Source of the DNA: Chloroflexota bacterium
Lineage (GTDB): Bacteria > Chloroflexota > FW602-bin22 > JACPRP01
Assembly: GCA_016210495.1 (NCBI GenBank)
Contig: JACQUC010000260.1
Location: 1 to 30,974 of the forward strand
Length of the DNA: 30,974 nucleotides
Reading direction: 5' to 3'
Part shown: piece by piece, positions 1 through 7,747 of the stretch
How positions within the stretch are numbered: the stretch's first letter is position 1
Layout of the letters: each line of letters begins with the position of its first letter
Position numbers and translations under genes: made by a program
Notes under the pieces: generated by a model
The model's input: only the letters and a program-made list of their open reading frames with translations
What the model was told of the DNA's origin: nothing
Database searches by the model: none

Positions 1-1059
1 GACGACCTTGAGGAGTCCCATGCGGTCCACACGGGCGATGCTACCGCCTCCGGCTCCGATCTCGAGCATGTCGATCACCGGCACCTTGATGGGGAGCCCG
101 CTGCCCTTCTTGAAGCGCTGCACTCGTGCGACCTCGAACTCCGTCGTGGTCATAGGGTGGCCTGCCTCGACGAAGCATATCTTGGCGGTCGTGCCCCCCA
201 TGTCGTAGGTCACGACTCGCTCCAGCCCCAGGAGGCTCCCGTACAGAGCCCCGGCGATGGCGCCGGCAGCCGGCCCCGACTCGACCACCCGGATCGGGAA
301 CTCCCTCGATACGTCGCTGGTGGTGATGCCGCCGCTGGAAAGCATGATGTACAGTTGCTCTGCCAGACCCATCTGATGCAGCCTGTCGTGCAGTCCGGAC
401 AGGTACCGGTCCATCAGGGGTTGGACGTAGGCGTTGGCCACGGTGGTCGAGAAGCGCTGGTACTCGCGGATCTGGGGAACGACCTCGGCGGACAAAGAGA
501 CGTGCATGCCTGGCAGCCGCCGGCGGATGATGGAGCGCATTTCCCTCTCGTGAGCCGGGTTCTTGTAGGAGTGCAGGAAGCCGATGGCCACAGCCTGGAC
601 GGCCTCGGCCTCGACCTGCTCGACTGCCAATGCGGCAGACTCCTCGTCCAATGGAAGCACCACCTGGCCGGATTCGTCCATACGCTCGGCGACCTCAATA
701 CGGAGGTCGCGGGGAACGAGGGGCTCAGGCAGCTCAGCATTGAGGTCGTACAGTTCGTAGCGCTTCTCGGTGCGGGCCTCCAGGATATCGCGGAAGCCTC
801 TGGTAGTCAGCAGGGCGGTCCTGGCCCCTTTTCTCTCGATGAGCGTGTTTGCCACCAACGTGGTGCCGTGCACGATGTTGCGAACTTGCTGGGGCTGAGC
901 ATCGAGCTGCTCTAGCAAGTCCAGCAGACCCTCGATAGCGCCGACCGAGGGATCGCCTGGAGTAGTCAGCACCTTACCGACGTGCATCTCACCGGATTGC
1001 TCGTCCAGGAAGACCGTATCGGTGAACGTGCCGCCGATATCGTTGCCGGCGCGGAGCAT
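1..1059 (-). CDS. hyuA: Hydantoinase/oxoprolinase subunit A-like protein, N-terminal 353 residues (partial, cut by the window edge)
   Basis: The reading frame runs leftward from an ATG at 1059 and is still open at base 1, so only the N-terminal half of a roughly 680-residue family is visible. The start DIGGTFTDTVFLD is the ATP-binding phosphate loop of the ASKHA-fold hydantoinase A/5-oxoprolinase family. HGTTLVANTLIERKG, SSGGI, VESGPAAGA and YDMGGTTAK follow in the usual order. Family members, usually paired with a HyuB subunit, hydrolyse hydantoins, 5-oxoproline or related cyclic amides with ATP, or carboxylate acetone or acetophenone. The sequence does not say which, and the partner gene would lie left of the window. 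A strong AAGGAGGAA ribosome site sits 6 bases before the ATG. Family assignment is firm; the substrate is unknown. Confidence 0.9.
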   Translation of the reverse strand, partial: MLRAGNDIGGTFTDTVFLDEQSGEMHVGKVLTTPGDPSVGAIEGLLDLLEQLDAQPQQVRNIVHGTTLVANTLIERKGARTALLTTRGFRDILEARTEKRYELYDLNAELPEPLVPRDLRIEVAERMDESGQVVLPLDEESAALAVEQVEAEAVQAVAIGFLHSYKNPAHEREMRSIIRRRLPGMHVSLSAEVVPQIREYQRFSTTVANAYVQPLMDRYLSGLHDRLHQMGLAEQLYIMLSSGGITTSDVSREFPIRVVESGPAAGAIAGALYGSLLGLERVVTYDMGGTTAKICFVEAGHPMTTTEFEVARVQRFKKGSGLPIKVPVIDMLEIGAGGGSIARVDRMGLLKVV

Positions 1060-1099
1060 AATATTCCTCCTTGATAGCGAATGCCTGGGGGTTGTCGGT

Positions 1100-1129
1100 A
1101 CTATACTGCGTTTGAATTGGGGATGTCAA
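1100..1129 (-). promoter_or_regulatory. Promoter for the hydantoinase gene
   Basis: On the minus strand a perfect TTGACA (1124-1129) is followed after 18 bases by TATAGT (1100-1105). The ribosome site and ATG of the hydantoinase gene lie about 30 bases further on. The -35 box overlaps the TGA stop of the upstream restriction-modification gene (1126-1128), so the two genes are probably separate transcription units despite being only 66 bases apart. Confidence 0.7.
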
Positions 1130-4100
1130 TGAGCTTCTTCCACCAGCCGCCGCTCCTCATTCGTCAAGCCGTAAAGGTCATACACCAGGTCATCGATCTC
1201 GCGGTCGGTCTGGGTGAGTAGGCGCTCGATCTCCGATAGCTCGCTGGCTGCCAGCGATGATTCGGCCTTGCGCTTGGCCAGATCGAGCATCCGCTCGACG
1301 AGACCGATAATGCGGTCATATGCCTCCCTTTCCTCCCGCTTAGTGAAGTCGATCGTGTGGATCGGTAGGCGTTCCAGGAATTGGCGGTTAGCAGAGCGGA
1401 AGCCGCCCCGAAAAGGAGCGCTGACCAGGCTGTGGCAGTAATCCATAAGGCGACTGTTCATTAGGCCCGTAATGTAGCAGCATGCCTTATGATCCTGCTC
1501 CTTCAAAAGCAGGCCTCCAACGTCAACGTTATCGAGATAGAACTGGCCTTCGGCGTCGTAGAAGGCGCAGAGGTGTTGAACGAGCCTCGGCACGGCCAGC
1601 TTGCGTCGACCGTGCAAGGTAAGGTTCTTGGGATACACATAGGCGTACCACCGGTCGTGGTGCATCTTGCCTTTTTCCCGGCCCTCCAGAATAGCCCTGT
1701 TCTCGCACAGATACGTCCAGGTCTTAGGGTAGAGATGCTGGAACTCCTGCGGCTCGATCAAGAAAGCTCGGTCGCCTTCGATTCGGTATGGGAAGAGGAG
1801 ACGGCGATTCGTTTGGGACGAGGAGTAGCGTTGAATGTTCGGACCGCTCAGCAGGGGTTTGAGTAGATTCCGTTCAAGCTCGTGCTGACTTCCCGTTTGA
1901 CGAGACGCGACGATAACGCTAGCAGCTTCGTGGGTGACTTCGTCCACCGTGTAGACTTTATCGGCGCTGGTTACCAGGCCCTGAAATATCCTTTCGGCAA
2001 CCTCCTTGAGCGGAAGTTTGTCAGTGAAGAGTTTATCGACGAGCGGCTGTCTCTCCCCTGGAGGCGGCCATATGCCTTTGAGAATGACGTCCTGAGAGGC
2101 GAGACGCTCCAGGCGGTCTGTGGGATCGCCGAGGCCGCCATTTCTTGCCCGCGGCTCTTGGCGCAGGAGGGCATAGTGAAACATTTTCTCTTCGTGCTTC
2201 TTATCGAAAATGAGCAGGATAGGATAGGTGGTGGCCCCGCCGAAGACCTGGAGCGCAGACAGATCGATGACCTCTTCCACCGTGCATCGCTCGAAGATTA
2301 GCTGGCAGACCTTCTGGCCGTACGTGGACTTGAGGAACTTGCCCGAGGTAATGAAGCCAAAGTGGCCGCCGCCCTTCAGGAGCCCGACGGCCTGTTCGAT
2401 AAACAGGACGTAGAGGTCGAAAGAACCGAAGGAAGTCTCGAAGTGGTCGCGGAAGTAATCCCGCTCTTCCTCCGGTAGGCTCTGAATACGAACGTAAGGC
2501 GGGTTACCTATCACAACGTCAAAACCGCCTTGCGCCATTATTTCGGGAAATTCGTTAGCCCAGTTGAAGGGGCGCTTATCTCGCCACGCATCGCCGAAGC
2601 ATGGCTTGAGGTCTGCCTCGCCACCGGAGATGAGCGAGTTGCCCACCTTGATGTTCTCGTTCAGAATCAGGGGAAGCCTCTTCTGGCGGGAGTCGGCGAA
2701 AGCCTGCATGGTCAAGTTGACGGCGGCAATCTCGGCCGCTTCAGGGTCCAGATCCACGCCAAAGAGATGCTCCTGGAGAATGACGTCGGGATAGTCTATG
2801 ACGGGCTGCGGCAGGTGCTTGATGTCATCCAGGGTTTCAAAGAGGCGAAACTGAGCAGCGTCCGCTAGCAATCGTGCCTGCTGCTGAGCGATGTCTTCGT
2901 TCAGGCGTCGATAGAAGTCTGCCAGCACCTGGTAAGCGTAGATCAGGAAAGAGCCGGAGCCGCAGGCTGGGTCTAGAATGGCCAGGCCACGGACCTTCTC
3001 TATGGCGTGGAGGCCGTGTTCCTCCTTCAGTTCCTTAAGTCGACGACCCAAAGTGTTGTCCACGATATACGTCACGACCCAGCGCGGGGTGTAGTATATG
3101 CCCTTACCTTTGCGGATATCCCGGTGCTCTTCGTCCTGGATCTGGCCGTCACGCAACGTCAGCTTGGTGCCGAGATAGCTCTCATAGGTGTTCCCCAGAA
3201 TATCCGAGCTGAACTTGCGAAAAGAGATGCCGTTGATTTCCTCGATCACGCTAGCGAGTGTCTCGTTGGCAACGGTGACGTTCTCAGAGACGTGTCCTGG
3301 CGCGAAAAGTGTCGTGTTGTAGTGCTGGTCCATCATTTGGGACAGGTCCAAGAAGGCGCGCATCAAGTGGTCGGGGCGTGCGTAGGCGCCCCGGCCACGG
3401 TAATCGCTCAGCACCGTATCCAGGAGGTCGTGTGCCAGGAGCACCTCCTTGTCATCGCCATAGCGAATGAGTATGAGCCGGTCCAGGATGCGCTGCACCG
3501 CCTGCATCAGTTGATCGAAGTCAAAGCTGCCATCCTGTTGGAAGAGGCCGGGGTTGGCAGCGTTGTGTTCATAGATGTTGTTGGCCAATTGCAGGCGCCA
3601 CCGGCGAAGCGCGGCGAGGAATTGGAGATCTACGTCCCCTTTCTCTAGCTGGCCCTCCCACCACGGCAAGCTGCCGCGTTCCATCTCCCCTGGGGATAGG
3701 CGCCAGAGCGATTCAAAGTTCTTGAGATATTCACGTGGGTGGTCGAAGGCGTAGATCAGGCGCTCGTGGTCGGCGTTGAAAATATGTAGGCGTTCAAAGT
3801 TGGTCAGGATCGCATAGGTGATCTTCTTGCCGCGAGCGTAGCGAAAAGCCTGTTTTTCTTCAACCGTGCGGTCGCCTGTACGCTCTGAAGAAGTGGGGAT
3901 CCTCCCGAAACGCTTTGCTTCTAGAAAGAGCACGGGCTGCCCTCGAACCTCAAGCCCCACGTCTACGTAGCCAGCGCCGCGGACGTAACCCTCCCGCCGG
4001 TAGTTGGTTATCCCGCCAGGGTCGTTGTAGACGTTCCACCCCAGCGCGTGAAAGAGAAGGTCGACATAGCCCGCCCGGACGTCGGCTTCAGACTGTGCTA

Positions 4101-4200
4101 GGTTAGGCTCTGCGTCGAATTTGTCTACGAGCTTGGCGATTTTAGCGCGGGCTGCGTTCGCAGCCGCTGTTAGCGTATCAGCTATGGAGCCCTCCTTCAC
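1126..4200 (-). CDS. Single-chain restriction endonuclease-methyltransferase (Type IIG / Eco57I-like)
   Basis: A 1024-residue protein joins nuclease, adenine methyltransferase and target-recognition parts. Near the N-terminus GYVD(80) and E94-A-K96 form a PD-(D/E)XK nuclease core. A long helical linker follows. The N6-adenine methyltransferase has the SAM-binding motif DPACGSGSF from residue 410 and the catalytic NPPY at 566-569. The last third, with PRLVQHLC and DNVDVGGLLL, resembles the TaqI-like specificity domain. This order is typical of Type IIG enzymes that cut and methylate with one chain, so no separate methylase or S subunit is needed, and none is nearby. The start is a GTG at 4200; an AAGGAGG lies just inside the frame, directly after the GTG, so the true start is uncertain. 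The recognition site cannot be read from sequence. BREX PglX is an alternative relative but lacks the N-terminal nuclease. Confidence 0.88.
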   Translation of the reverse strand: MKEGSIADTLTAAANAARAKIAKLVDKFDAEPNLAQSEADVRAGYVDLLFHALGWNVYNDPGGITNYRREGYVRGAGYVDVGLEVRGQPVLFLEAKRFGRIPTSSERTGDRTVEEKQAFRYARGKKITYAILTNFERLHIFNADHERLIYAFDHPREYLKNFESLWRLSPGEMERGSLPWWEGQLEKGDVDLQFLAALRRWRLQLANNIYEHNAANPGLFQQDGSFDFDQLMQAVQRILDRLILIRYGDDKEVLLAHDLLDTVLSDYRGRGAYARPDHLMRAFLDLSQMMDQHYNTTLFAPGHVSENVTVANETLASVIEEINGISFRKFSSDILGNTYESYLGTKLTLRDGQIQDEEHRDIRKGKGIYYTPRWVVTYIVDNTLGRRLKELKEEHGLHAIEKVRGLAILDPACGSGSFLIYAYQVLADFYRRLNEDIAQQQARLLADAAQFRLFETLDDIKHLPQPVIDYPDVILQEHLFGVDLDPEAAEIAAVNLTMQAFADSRQKRLPLILNENIKVGNSLISGGEADLKPCFGDAWRDKRPFNWANEFPEIMAQGGFDVVIGNPPYVRIQSLPEEERDYFRDHFETSFGSFDLYVLFIEQAVGLLKGGGHFGFITSGKFLKSTYGQKVCQLIFERCTVEEVIDLSALQVFGGATTYPILLIFDKKHEEKMFHYALLRQEPRARNGGLGDPTDRLERLASQDVILKGIWPPPGERQPLVDKLFTDKLPLKEVAERIFQGLVTSADKVYTVDEVTHEAASVIVASRQTGSQHELERNLLKPLLSGPNIQRYSSSQTNRRLLFPYRIEGDRAFLIEPQEFQHLYPKTWTYLCENRAILEGREKGKMHHDRWYAYVYPKNLTLHGRRKLAVPRLVQHLCAFYDAEGQFYLDNVDVGGLLLKEQDHKACCYITGLMNSRLMDYCHSLVSAPFRGGFRSANRQFLERLPIHTIDFTKREEREAYDRIIGLVERMLDLAKRKAESSLAASELSEIERLLTQTDREIDDLVYDLYGLTNEERRLVEEAH

Positions 4201-4290
4201 GCAGGACTTGCTTGGCCGGTCCAGAGGCCAGTTCGCGATGTCTGACTACCCGCAGCCTGCTTGTTGATCGTAGCTCTGCCCGCTGACGCT

Positions 4291-4319
4291 AGTTTAATTG
4301 CGAGGTGCTCTAGTGTCAA
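4291..4319 (-). promoter_or_regulatory. Promoter for the restriction-modification gene
   Basis: TTGACA (4314-4319), a 17-base spacer and TAAACT (4291-4296) on the minus strand predict a transcript starting near 4284. That leaves an untranslated leader of about 80 bases before the GTG at 4200. The promoter lies between the Nudix stop and the restriction gene, so the latter need not depend on read-through. Confidence 0.55.
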
Positions 4320-4366
4320 CGGCCCTTTCTCATATCGTTTAGGACCACTTCGCGCCCTGCCTCCTC

Positions 4367-5131
4367 CTACTGATGCAGCTCAAGGCACGCCCTCCCCGCC
4401 GGCGCCAGGTCGTCCTGATGCTCATCGAGGAACTGTGCTATCTCTTCCCGTCTGTTGGGAAGAAGGATCTGGCGGGTGTGTTCGGCGTCGAGCGGGGCAG
4501 CGATCACGTCTCGTGATGGCAGGCTGGTTTCCAGGGTGAAGATCAGGTCGGGTTTATAGGTCTCGCGGCTTCTCACCAGGCCTCGGCAGGTCACGCGCGT
4601 GACCCGGCCTGGCGGGATGCCGGTCTCTTCCTGCAGCTCCCGCAAGACCGTCGCAAAGGGATCTGGTATGCCTTCGCGCAAGTCCAGCGCAGGGTCGATG
4701 TGGCCGCCGCAAACGTCGTAGTGTCCGGCATGTTCGCCTACCAGCCGGCTTCGCTGAAAGACGAGCAGGTAGCCGTCAACCGTGGCGATGGTGGCGTGTA
4801 CGGCCAGCGCGTTCGAGAAGAACCTCGGCCCCAGCGATGGCCATAGCTCCGGATGGCAGAGGTTGGTGCCGACGAGGTCGCGGTAGTTGGTCGGTCCCAG
4901 CGTGAGATGCAGCATGGCGTCCTCGACGGCGTGGGAGACGAGGCGGCAGAGAGGGCCCGCGAACAAAGAGCCTCCCTCGGCGCGCACCTGACGGCTCTTG
5001 ATACGCCAGGCCCGGGCGATCAGGCGCTCTAGCGCCGTCGTGGTATCTCTTTGTTCATTAGTCCACTGGACGCGCAGCGAGCCGCGGTCGAACGTGCCCA
5101 GGGCCAGGGGCTCGAAGAAGTCGTCATGCAC
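4367..5131 (-). CDS. Nudix hydrolase resembling the NUDT22/plant NUDT9-like family
   Basis: The 254-residue protein carries a Nudix signature: GGH at 142-144 and RELQEETGI at 164-172, preceded by a longer than usual loop so that the first glutamate spacing is non-standard. The upstream segments LGPTNYRDLVGTN (about 78-90) and VFQRSRLVGEHAGHYDV (about 124-140) recall human NUDT22, which has LGLTSYRDFLGTN and FLRRSRQVAE at the same places. NUDT22 cleaves UDP-glucose to UMP and glucose-1-phosphate, so a nucleotide-sugar diphosphatase is a reasonable guess; this comparison is from memory. Here the RE.QEE box is complete, as expected for metal-dependent hydrolysis. The start is a GTG at 5131 with only a weak AGGA upstream. 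It is transcribed toward the restriction-modification gene. Confidence 0.8.
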   Translation of the reverse strand: MHDDFFEPLALGTFDRGSLRVQWTNEQRDTTTALERLIARAWRIKSRQVRAEGGSLFAGPLCRLVSHAVEDAMLHLTLGPTNYRDLVGTNLCHPELWPSLGPRFFSNALAVHATIATVDGYLLVFQRSRLVGEHAGHYDVCGGHIDPALDLREGIPDPFATVLRELQEETGIPPGRVTRVTCRGLVRSRETYKPDLIFTLETSLPSRDVIAAPLDAEHTRQILLPNRREEIAQFLDEHQDDLAPAGRACLELHQ

Positions 5132-5209
5132 GAGGGAATCCTAACATCAACAATACCGTTCGGTCAACACGCCGTATCGATGGCTGTGGCAAGTGCCAGG
5201 GGAATCCTC

Positions 5210-5235
5210 TCCGAAGGAGTCCGGAGTCCTTCGGA
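5210..5235. repeat. Hairpin upstream of the Nudix gene
   Basis: A 9-base arm TCCGAAGGA pairs with TCCTTCGGA across an 8-base GC-rich centre that contains TCCGGA. It lies next to another hairpin (5244-5269) between the Nudix start and the insertion sequence. No T-tract follows, so a terminator role is not evident. Confidence 0.5.
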
Positions 5236-5243
5236 CACCCTCA

Positions 5244-5269
5244 CCCTCTCCCTTTGCGAAGGGAGAGGG
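5244..5269. repeat. CCCTCTCCC-type hairpin repeat, copy 1
   Basis: CCCTCTCCCTT, a 4-base loop TGCG, and AAGGGAGAGGG form an 11-bp perfect stem, preceded by CACCCTCA. Related copies occur at 6716-6759, 6946-6991 and 17557-17590. This is a dispersed intergenic repeat family of the CCCTCACCCTAACCC-CCCTCTCCC type seen in many environmental genomes. Confidence 0.7.
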
Positions 5270-5272
5270 GAT

Positions 5273-5287
5273 TTACTTGACTTTATG
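5273..5287. repeat. Left copy of the 15-bp target-site duplication of the insertion sequence
   Basis: TTACTTGACTTTATG here is repeated exactly at 7655-7669. The two copies bracket the element 5288-7654 directly at its inverted terminal repeats, as expected for a target duplication made on insertion. Confidence 0.9.
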
Positions 5288-5323
5288 TGTTGGGAACGAC
5301 TGAAAAGTGAACTGGCTAACGAT

Positions 5324-6577
5324 TCAAAAGTGAACTCGAGGAAACTCGCTCAAAGGGTAGTTGGCTGAGTGCTTCATTTGGCGCTCCCACCATATTCTGA
5401 TTGCCATGGTTCCTCTTGCTGGGTCAGGGATCATATGAATTTCAACTTGCTCTCGAAGGGGGACACCGGGCACCGGTATCTTGTGATTGAACAAGGATAT
5501 CTTGCCATAGCCGTCTGTCGTTCGGTGCTCCCGTATGCAGAAGATATCCTTGGTCGACGTGTAAGGCTTGGGCAATGCAAAGGGGCTGAATAAGGTGTCC
5601 CCTCGTTTCTTCGCCTCCTCGAAGCGGATACTTGGAATTTGCCCAGTGGTTGAATGCACCTGCCGGTTGTTGTAACGGTCCACCTCATCTCGTAGGACAG
5701 GGCGGACCTCATCGATTGTCGTTAGCTTCTCAATGGCACACGTACGCACGATTCGATCTTGCAGCCATCGATAGGGCCTTTCGACCTTCCCCTTCGCTTG
5801 GGGCGAAAGCGCGAACGTGACGTCTATTCCGAGCAGACGCATTACCTGTCTCCATTGTGGGTCCGCTTGATCAGTCTGCAGGGTATGTTTCCTCCAAAGG
5901 CTGTCTCGGCTTTGTACGAAGCGGAACACCCGCAATGAGTCGACGTAGTATCGTAAGGGCGTTCCGTACTTATGGATCACGGTCTCGGCGGCCTTGATGT
6001 GAGCCCAGCTCGTTTCCTCCTCGACGAAATCAGCATACAGAAGCTTCCTGCTGAAATCATCCAGGGAAGTAATCAAAGCCCAGTCGTCGCTGGCGTAAGG
6101 AGACCAGCGGTGGTGCGAAGCGTCGTGCTGGATTAGAGCGCCGATCGCCGTGGTGATGACCTCACGATTATGAGCCTTCTTTCGCGGATGAGGCTGGTAG
6201 CAGCCCATCCCCTTGGCGCGGTCAATGATAGTCGACAGAGATACCCGAATCTCACGCTTGCCAAGGCGATCCTTGACAGCGGAATAGTTGTAGCTGGTGA
6301 TGGGCAAGCTAGGATCATTGATTAGCCCCTTCTCTATCGCTAATTCATCGCGGATTTGCTCTTCAATCGAAGCCGGCAATCTGGATGGGCTCATTCTCTG
6401 GTATGCAAGAGAGAACTGAGCCGGATCCTGGCCGTGTTCCTTTAGGAGAGCAAAGAATCTTGTCTTGCCGATGCCTAACATCTCTTCGACCACGATTCTT
6501 TCGAGTTTGCCCTGGCGGTATCCTTGTAGCAATACCCTCACCTGATCATCAGTGAACCGCTTGTGTATCTGTGTCAT
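5324..6577 (-). CDS. DDE-type transposase (integrase core) of the insertion sequence
   Basis: A protein of about 417 residues. An N-terminal helix-turn-helix region (DDQVRVLLQGYRQGKLERIVVEE, residues about 9-31, then GIGKTRFFALLKEHG) precedes an integrase-like catalytic core. The likely catalytic acidic residues are the D in LIQHDASHHRW, the D in YYVDSLRVF and the E in GKVERPYRWLQ. Downstream, EVDRYNNRQVHSTTGQIPSIRFEEA is the typical tail of retroviral-integrase-like transposases. The start is placed at the ATG at 6577 because GAGGAGGG lies 5 bases upstream; an in-frame ATG at 6607 has no such site. The stop codon lies inside the second internal AAAAGTGAAC repeat at the left end, so coding and transposase-binding sequence overlap. 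The frame is intact, so the element may be active, although the nested MITE sits only about 80 bases upstream of the start. Confidence 0.9.
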   Translation of the reverse strand: MTQIHKRFTDDQVRVLLQGYRQGKLERIVVEEMLGIGKTRFFALLKEHGQDPAQFSLAYQRMSPSRLPASIEEQIRDELAIEKGLINDPSLPITSYNYSAVKDRLGKREIRVSLSTIIDRAKGMGCYQPHPRKKAHNREVITTAIGALIQHDASHHRWSPYASDDWALITSLDDFSRKLLYADFVEEETSWAHIKAAETVIHKYGTPLRYYVDSLRVFRFVQSRDSLWRKHTLQTDQADPQWRQVMRLLGIDVTFALSPQAKGKVERPYRWLQDRIVRTCAIEKLTTIDEVRPVLRDEVDRYNNRQVHSTTGQIPSIRFEEAKKRGDTLFSPFALPKPYTSTKDIFCIREHRTTDGYGKISLFNHKIPVPGVPLREQVEIHMIPDPARGTMAIRIWWERQMKHSANYPLSEFPRVHF

Positions 6578-6715
6578 ACATCCCTCCTCGTCGGAGGAAC
6601 TTACCATACCAGCTCACGAGTGTACGAGGTGGAGTCATGCGGGGAACGCTGATAGCGGGCTCAGGGGAGGACAGTCTTAATAATAACCAGCAAACCTATG
6701 CCAGGCAACCAGCGA

Positions 6716-6759
6716 GTCCCCTCTCCCTCGCGGCTAGAGGGAGGGGTTAGGGTGAGGGT
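6716..6759. repeat. CCCTCTCCC-type hairpin repeat, copy 2 (inside the MITE)
   Basis: CCCCTCTCCCTC, GCGGCTA, then GAGGGAGGGG form the hairpin, followed by TTAGGGTGAGGG, the tail shared by this repeat family. Confidence 0.65.
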
Positions 6760-6945
6760 AACCTCTCTGCCTGTCTATTGGTAGGCTTTGGGAGCCCAGT
6801 TCGGTCGCTCAAATAACGCACCCTCACAGTTGTCGCACGCTCATTGGCGCTAGACATAGCCTGCTGGTGCGCCACTGTGGCGGGAACGGGAGCTGGCCAG
6901 CCTCGTTTTCCATCGCCAGTAACAAGTATGGCGAAGAGGAAGGAG

Positions 6946-6991
6946 ACCCTCACCCTGTCCCCTCTCCCTCTAGCCGCGAGGGAGAGGGGAC
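6946..6991. repeat. CCCTCTCCC-type hairpin repeat, copy 3 (inside the MITE, inverted)
   Basis: ACCCTCACCCTG, then CCCCTCTCCCTC, TAGCCGC and GAGGGAGAGGGG. It is the inverted partner of copy 2 and forms the inner arms of the MITE. Confidence 0.65.
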
Positions 6992-7654
6992 AGGACGCCG
7001 GCACCTCCGGGTGTGTCCGGTGTCGATCGTGTGCATTCATTAAAACTGTCCTCCCCTGAGCTGATAGCGGGGGAGCGTGACAATAAACACGGTCATTCGC
7101 GCGTCGCAGCGGAACTCCTGGTTGGCACGCACAGTGTTCACTCCAGGCCCTTCTCCTTTCTGGTGAGGTGGCCCTCATGCTAACACCCGTTGCCTGTTGA
7201 GTTCCGGTGGACAATCAACGACTCACAACTCACGTCATCAGACCACCCCACAACATTCAGGCACGTTCCGCTCATCATAACACTCAAACGTAACGGTAAG
7301 CACCTTACAAGCACGATGGCATACGGCATGCCTGTGGCTGTTCCCGTGCCCTCCCCAAAACAATTATGCCAAAATCGGCCTCTCAATCCGGACGTAATTC
7401 CACCGGCTACAGGGGGGGCAAATGTGGACAACTCTGCGCTCCGCCCCGAGCTGCCCACATTTCCACACCCCCTACTGCTACGGCGACCTTCTCACCCGGA
7501 GGCTTGCCAGACCACGCAACTACATAAGATCGTCCTAAGAGGCGAGGAATGGCAGCAAACGGCTGATCCAGCGGCGCAAAGTGGAGTTCACTTTTGAAGC
7601 AGTAACGGTTCACTTTTCAAGCATTAAGAGTTCACTTTTCAGTCGTTCCTGACA

Positions 7655-7669
7655 TTACTTGACTTTATG
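7655..7669. repeat. Right copy of the 15-bp target-site duplication
   Basis: TTACTTGACTTTATG, identical to 5273-5287. It ends one base before the -35 box of the next gene, so the insertion left that promoter intact but cut it from any sequence further upstream. Confidence 0.9.
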
Positions 7670-7697
7670 TTGACACGGGTTGCGCAACCTGTATAAT
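7670..7697 (+). promoter_or_regulatory. Consensus promoter with a palindrome in its spacer, for the DUF151 gene
   Basis: TTGACA (7670-7675) and TATAAT (7692-7697) are both perfect, with a 16-base spacer. The spacer contains the perfect 12-bp palindrome GGTTGCGCAACC (7678-7689), well placed for a repressor to block polymerase. The palindrome's function is inferred from position alone. Confidence 0.75.
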
Positions 7698-7747
7698 GAG
7701 GGCGCTGGGGCCTGCACCGTCGACGAAGTGGAGGAAGGCGTGGCAAC

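Larger units (their letters stand above)
6660..7060. mobile_element. Nested MITE, 401 bp, with 11-bp target duplication
   Basis: The left end CTCAGGGGAGGACAGTCTTAAT matches the reverse complement of the right end, CTCAGGGGAGGACAGTTTTAAT, with one mismatch. CTGATAGCGGG flanks it directly at 6649-6659 and 7061-7071 as an 11-bp duplication. Inside, a CCCTCTCCC-type hairpin at 6716-6759 is repeated inverted at 6946-6991 (both contain CTCGCGGCTAGAGGGAG when read in the same sense), so much of the element is a long inverted repeat. It has no transposase and must have been mobilised in trans. It inserted into the insertion sequence, so it is the younger event. Confidence 0.8.
6578..7585. other. Long non-coding part of the insertion sequence (including the nested MITE)
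   Basis: About 1 kb upstream of the transposase start holds no gene I can support. Open frames here have no ribosome site and no recognisable protein. The part 6660-7060 is the nested MITE. The part 7072-7585 is ordinary mixed-composition sequence with pairs of CCACATTT / AAATGTGG near 7420-7475 (AAATGTGGACA and CCCACATTTCCAC), which could pair or be protein sites. Nothing in it resembles an IstB-type helper gene. Confidence 0.6.
5288..7654 (-). mobile_element. Complete insertion sequence, 2367 bp, with 15-bp target duplication (contains a nested MITE)
   Basis: The left end reads TGTTGGGAACGACTG and the reverse complement of the right end reads TGTCAGGAACGACTG. Both continue into AAAAGTGAAC, giving an inverted repeat of about 25 bp with two mismatches. 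AAAAGTGAAC recurs inward: at 5303-5312 and 5326-5335 on the left, and inverted at 7586-7595, 7608-7617 and 7630-7639 on the right, spaced 22-23 bp. Such iterated sites are probably transposase-binding sites. The ends are bracketed by the exact 15-bp duplication TTACTTGACTTTATG. One DDE transposase gene lies leftward inside. Without the nested 401-bp MITE and its 11-bp duplicate the element would be about 1955 bp. The long duplication recalls the IS1202 family (the ISTde1-like group is reported with 15-18 bp), but family assignment is from memory and open; IS481-like is the alternative. Confidence 0.88.

Noticed and set aside
157..915. Long plus-strand open frame (252 codons)
   Set aside because: It is the antisense shadow of the hydantoinase gene, whose translated motifs are unmistakable; the plus-strand product shows no domain and no ribosome site.
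6747..7214. Open frame across the MITE on the minus strand (155 codons)
   Set aside because: It spans the MITE boundary, has odd composition and no recognisable protein; it is explained by the repeat content.
7190..7597. Plus-strand open frame in the insertion sequence (135 codons) considered as a passenger gene
   Set aside because: No ribosome site, no known motif, and its 3' end runs into the transposase-binding repeats.
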